Source of the DNA: Pseudomonas sp. CC120222-01a
GTDB lineage: Bacteria > Pseudomonadota > Gammaproteobacteria > Pseudomonadales > Pseudomonadaceae
Direction of reading: 5' to 3'
Assembly: GCF_003097235.1 (NCBI RefSeq)
Contig: NZ_QEQQ01000001.1
Span: 310,001 to 374,000, forward strand
DNA: 64,000 bases
The position numbers and the translations under genes were made by a program. This document shows positions 63,629 through 64,000 of this stretch, piece after piece (position 1 is the first letter of the stretch; the number at the start of each line of letters is the position of its first letter). A model generated the notes under the pieces. The model searched no databases. It saw nothing but the letters and a program-made list of their open reading frames with translations, and was not told the origin of the DNA.

Positions 63629-64000
63629 GTGAGCCGACGAGTCCTGGTTCTAGTGTGCCTCTTGCTGGCCATCGTCGGCTGCGCCGGCAAACGCCCGCCT
63701 GCCCCGCCCCCGCCGGCGGTGCTCGACCCTGCCGCCTGGCAGCGCATCGATCAGGAGCTGATCGAGGCTTCGGCCGGCGCCGCGGGCTCTGCCAACGACT
63801 ACGCACGGCGCTCGATGCGGGTATGGAAGGAGCAGGTGCAGCAACGCACCGAAAAAGACTTCATCCCCTGGTTCACCGGCTACTGGACCCAGCAGTGGCT
63901 GACCATGAAGGTCGCCTGGTACAAGCTCGACAGCGGCGAGGGCCGCGAGCCCGCGGAAAAGCGCCTGGCGCTGTACCTGCAGGAGCAGTACCACCAGCGG
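63629..64000 (+). CDS. Lipoprotein (partial, truncated by the window edge)
   Basis: 124 codons to the end of the window, no stop. GTG start at 63629 with GGGAGG eight bases upstream. Signal peptide ends in a lipobox AIVGC (lipidated Cys at residue 18), then a proline-rich spacer and an alpha-helical domain (AAWQRIDQELIEASAGAAGSANDYARRSMRVWKEQVQQRTEKDF). Not recognised. It follows the GntR gene by 58 bases on the same strand, possibly separate. Confidence 0.7.
   Translation, partial: MSRRVLVLVCLLLAIVGCAGKRPPAPPPPAVLDPAAWQRIDQELIEASAGAAGSANDYARRSMRVWKEQVQQRTEKDFIPWFTGYWTQQWLTMKVAWYKLDSGEGREPAEKRLALYLQEQYHQR

Overview
The window reads as chromosomal core sequence of a Pseudomonas putida-group bacterium. 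Evidence is the high-GC codon usage, an OprI lipoprotein gene, a prpB-prpC-acnD-prpF-prpD methylcitrate cluster beside acnB, a tig-clpP-clpX-lon-hupB-ppiD block, and pseudomonad REP pairs of the type CGCGGCTAAAGCCGCTCC. There is no prophage, insertion sequence, CRISPR array or rRNA operon. The most accessory-looking parts are one unrecognised gene (8971-9609) and a small toxin-antitoxin pair (56344-56999).

Layout. 1-7.3 kb: the end of a ZapE-like ATPase, propionyl-CoA ligase prpE divergent from a LysR regulator, an HPP-CBS membrane protein, a candidate structured RNA with its own terminator, and a four-gene operon of two secreted PepSY proteins plus a two-component system. 7.4-10.2 kb: patatin-like protein, queD, an orphan gene, a DUF1289 protein. 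10.2-21.7 kb: acnB with a foldable leader, convergent with the propionate operon and its GntR regulator. 21.9-25.0 kb: a three-gene operon of a retropepsin-like protease, an inactive transglutaminase/7TM protein and an ATP-grasp ligase. 25.1-31.6 kb: pabB, cysH, cysB, a Usp protein, a ketopantoate-reductase-like gene, DAHP synthase and a small acetyltransferase. 32.1-41.8 kb: oprI with an L,D-transpeptidase, tesA divergent from an ABC transporter, greB, DoxX, a lytic transglycosylase, tatD. 41.9-47.0 kb: a chemoreceptor, an Mpo1-like protein, a thioesterase, a CHAD protein, a lipoprotein and a second patatin. 47.1-56.1 kb: ppiD, hupB, lon, clpX, clpP, tig and a small acidic protein, all on the minus strand. 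56.3-58.7 kb: a HigBA-like pair, four minus-strand tRNA genes (Arg, His, Leu, His) and folD. 58.9-64 kb: ornithine cyclodeaminase with an Lrp regulator, a DctA-like transporter followed by two different GntR regulators, and a lipoprotein cut by the window edge.

How the genes work together. PrpE makes propionyl-CoA, PrpC condenses it with oxaloacetate, AcnD with PrpF (and possibly PrpD) dehydrates methylcitrate, AcnB can rehydrate the product, and PrpB cleaves it to pyruvate and succinate; the GntR protein probably senses a pathway intermediate and binds TGTCGACA sites around the operon promoter. PpiD, HU, Lon, ClpXP and trigger factor form a folding and proteolysis block, with a heat-shock-type promoter in front of lon. 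OprI and the neighbouring L,D-transpeptidase are plausible partners in tethering outer membrane to cell wall.

The least described elements are the protease/transglutaminase/ATP-grasp operon, the structured RNA at 4428-4551, the acnB leader fold, and the transporter with two tandem GntR regulators. All assignments come from reading the sequence; no database search was run.
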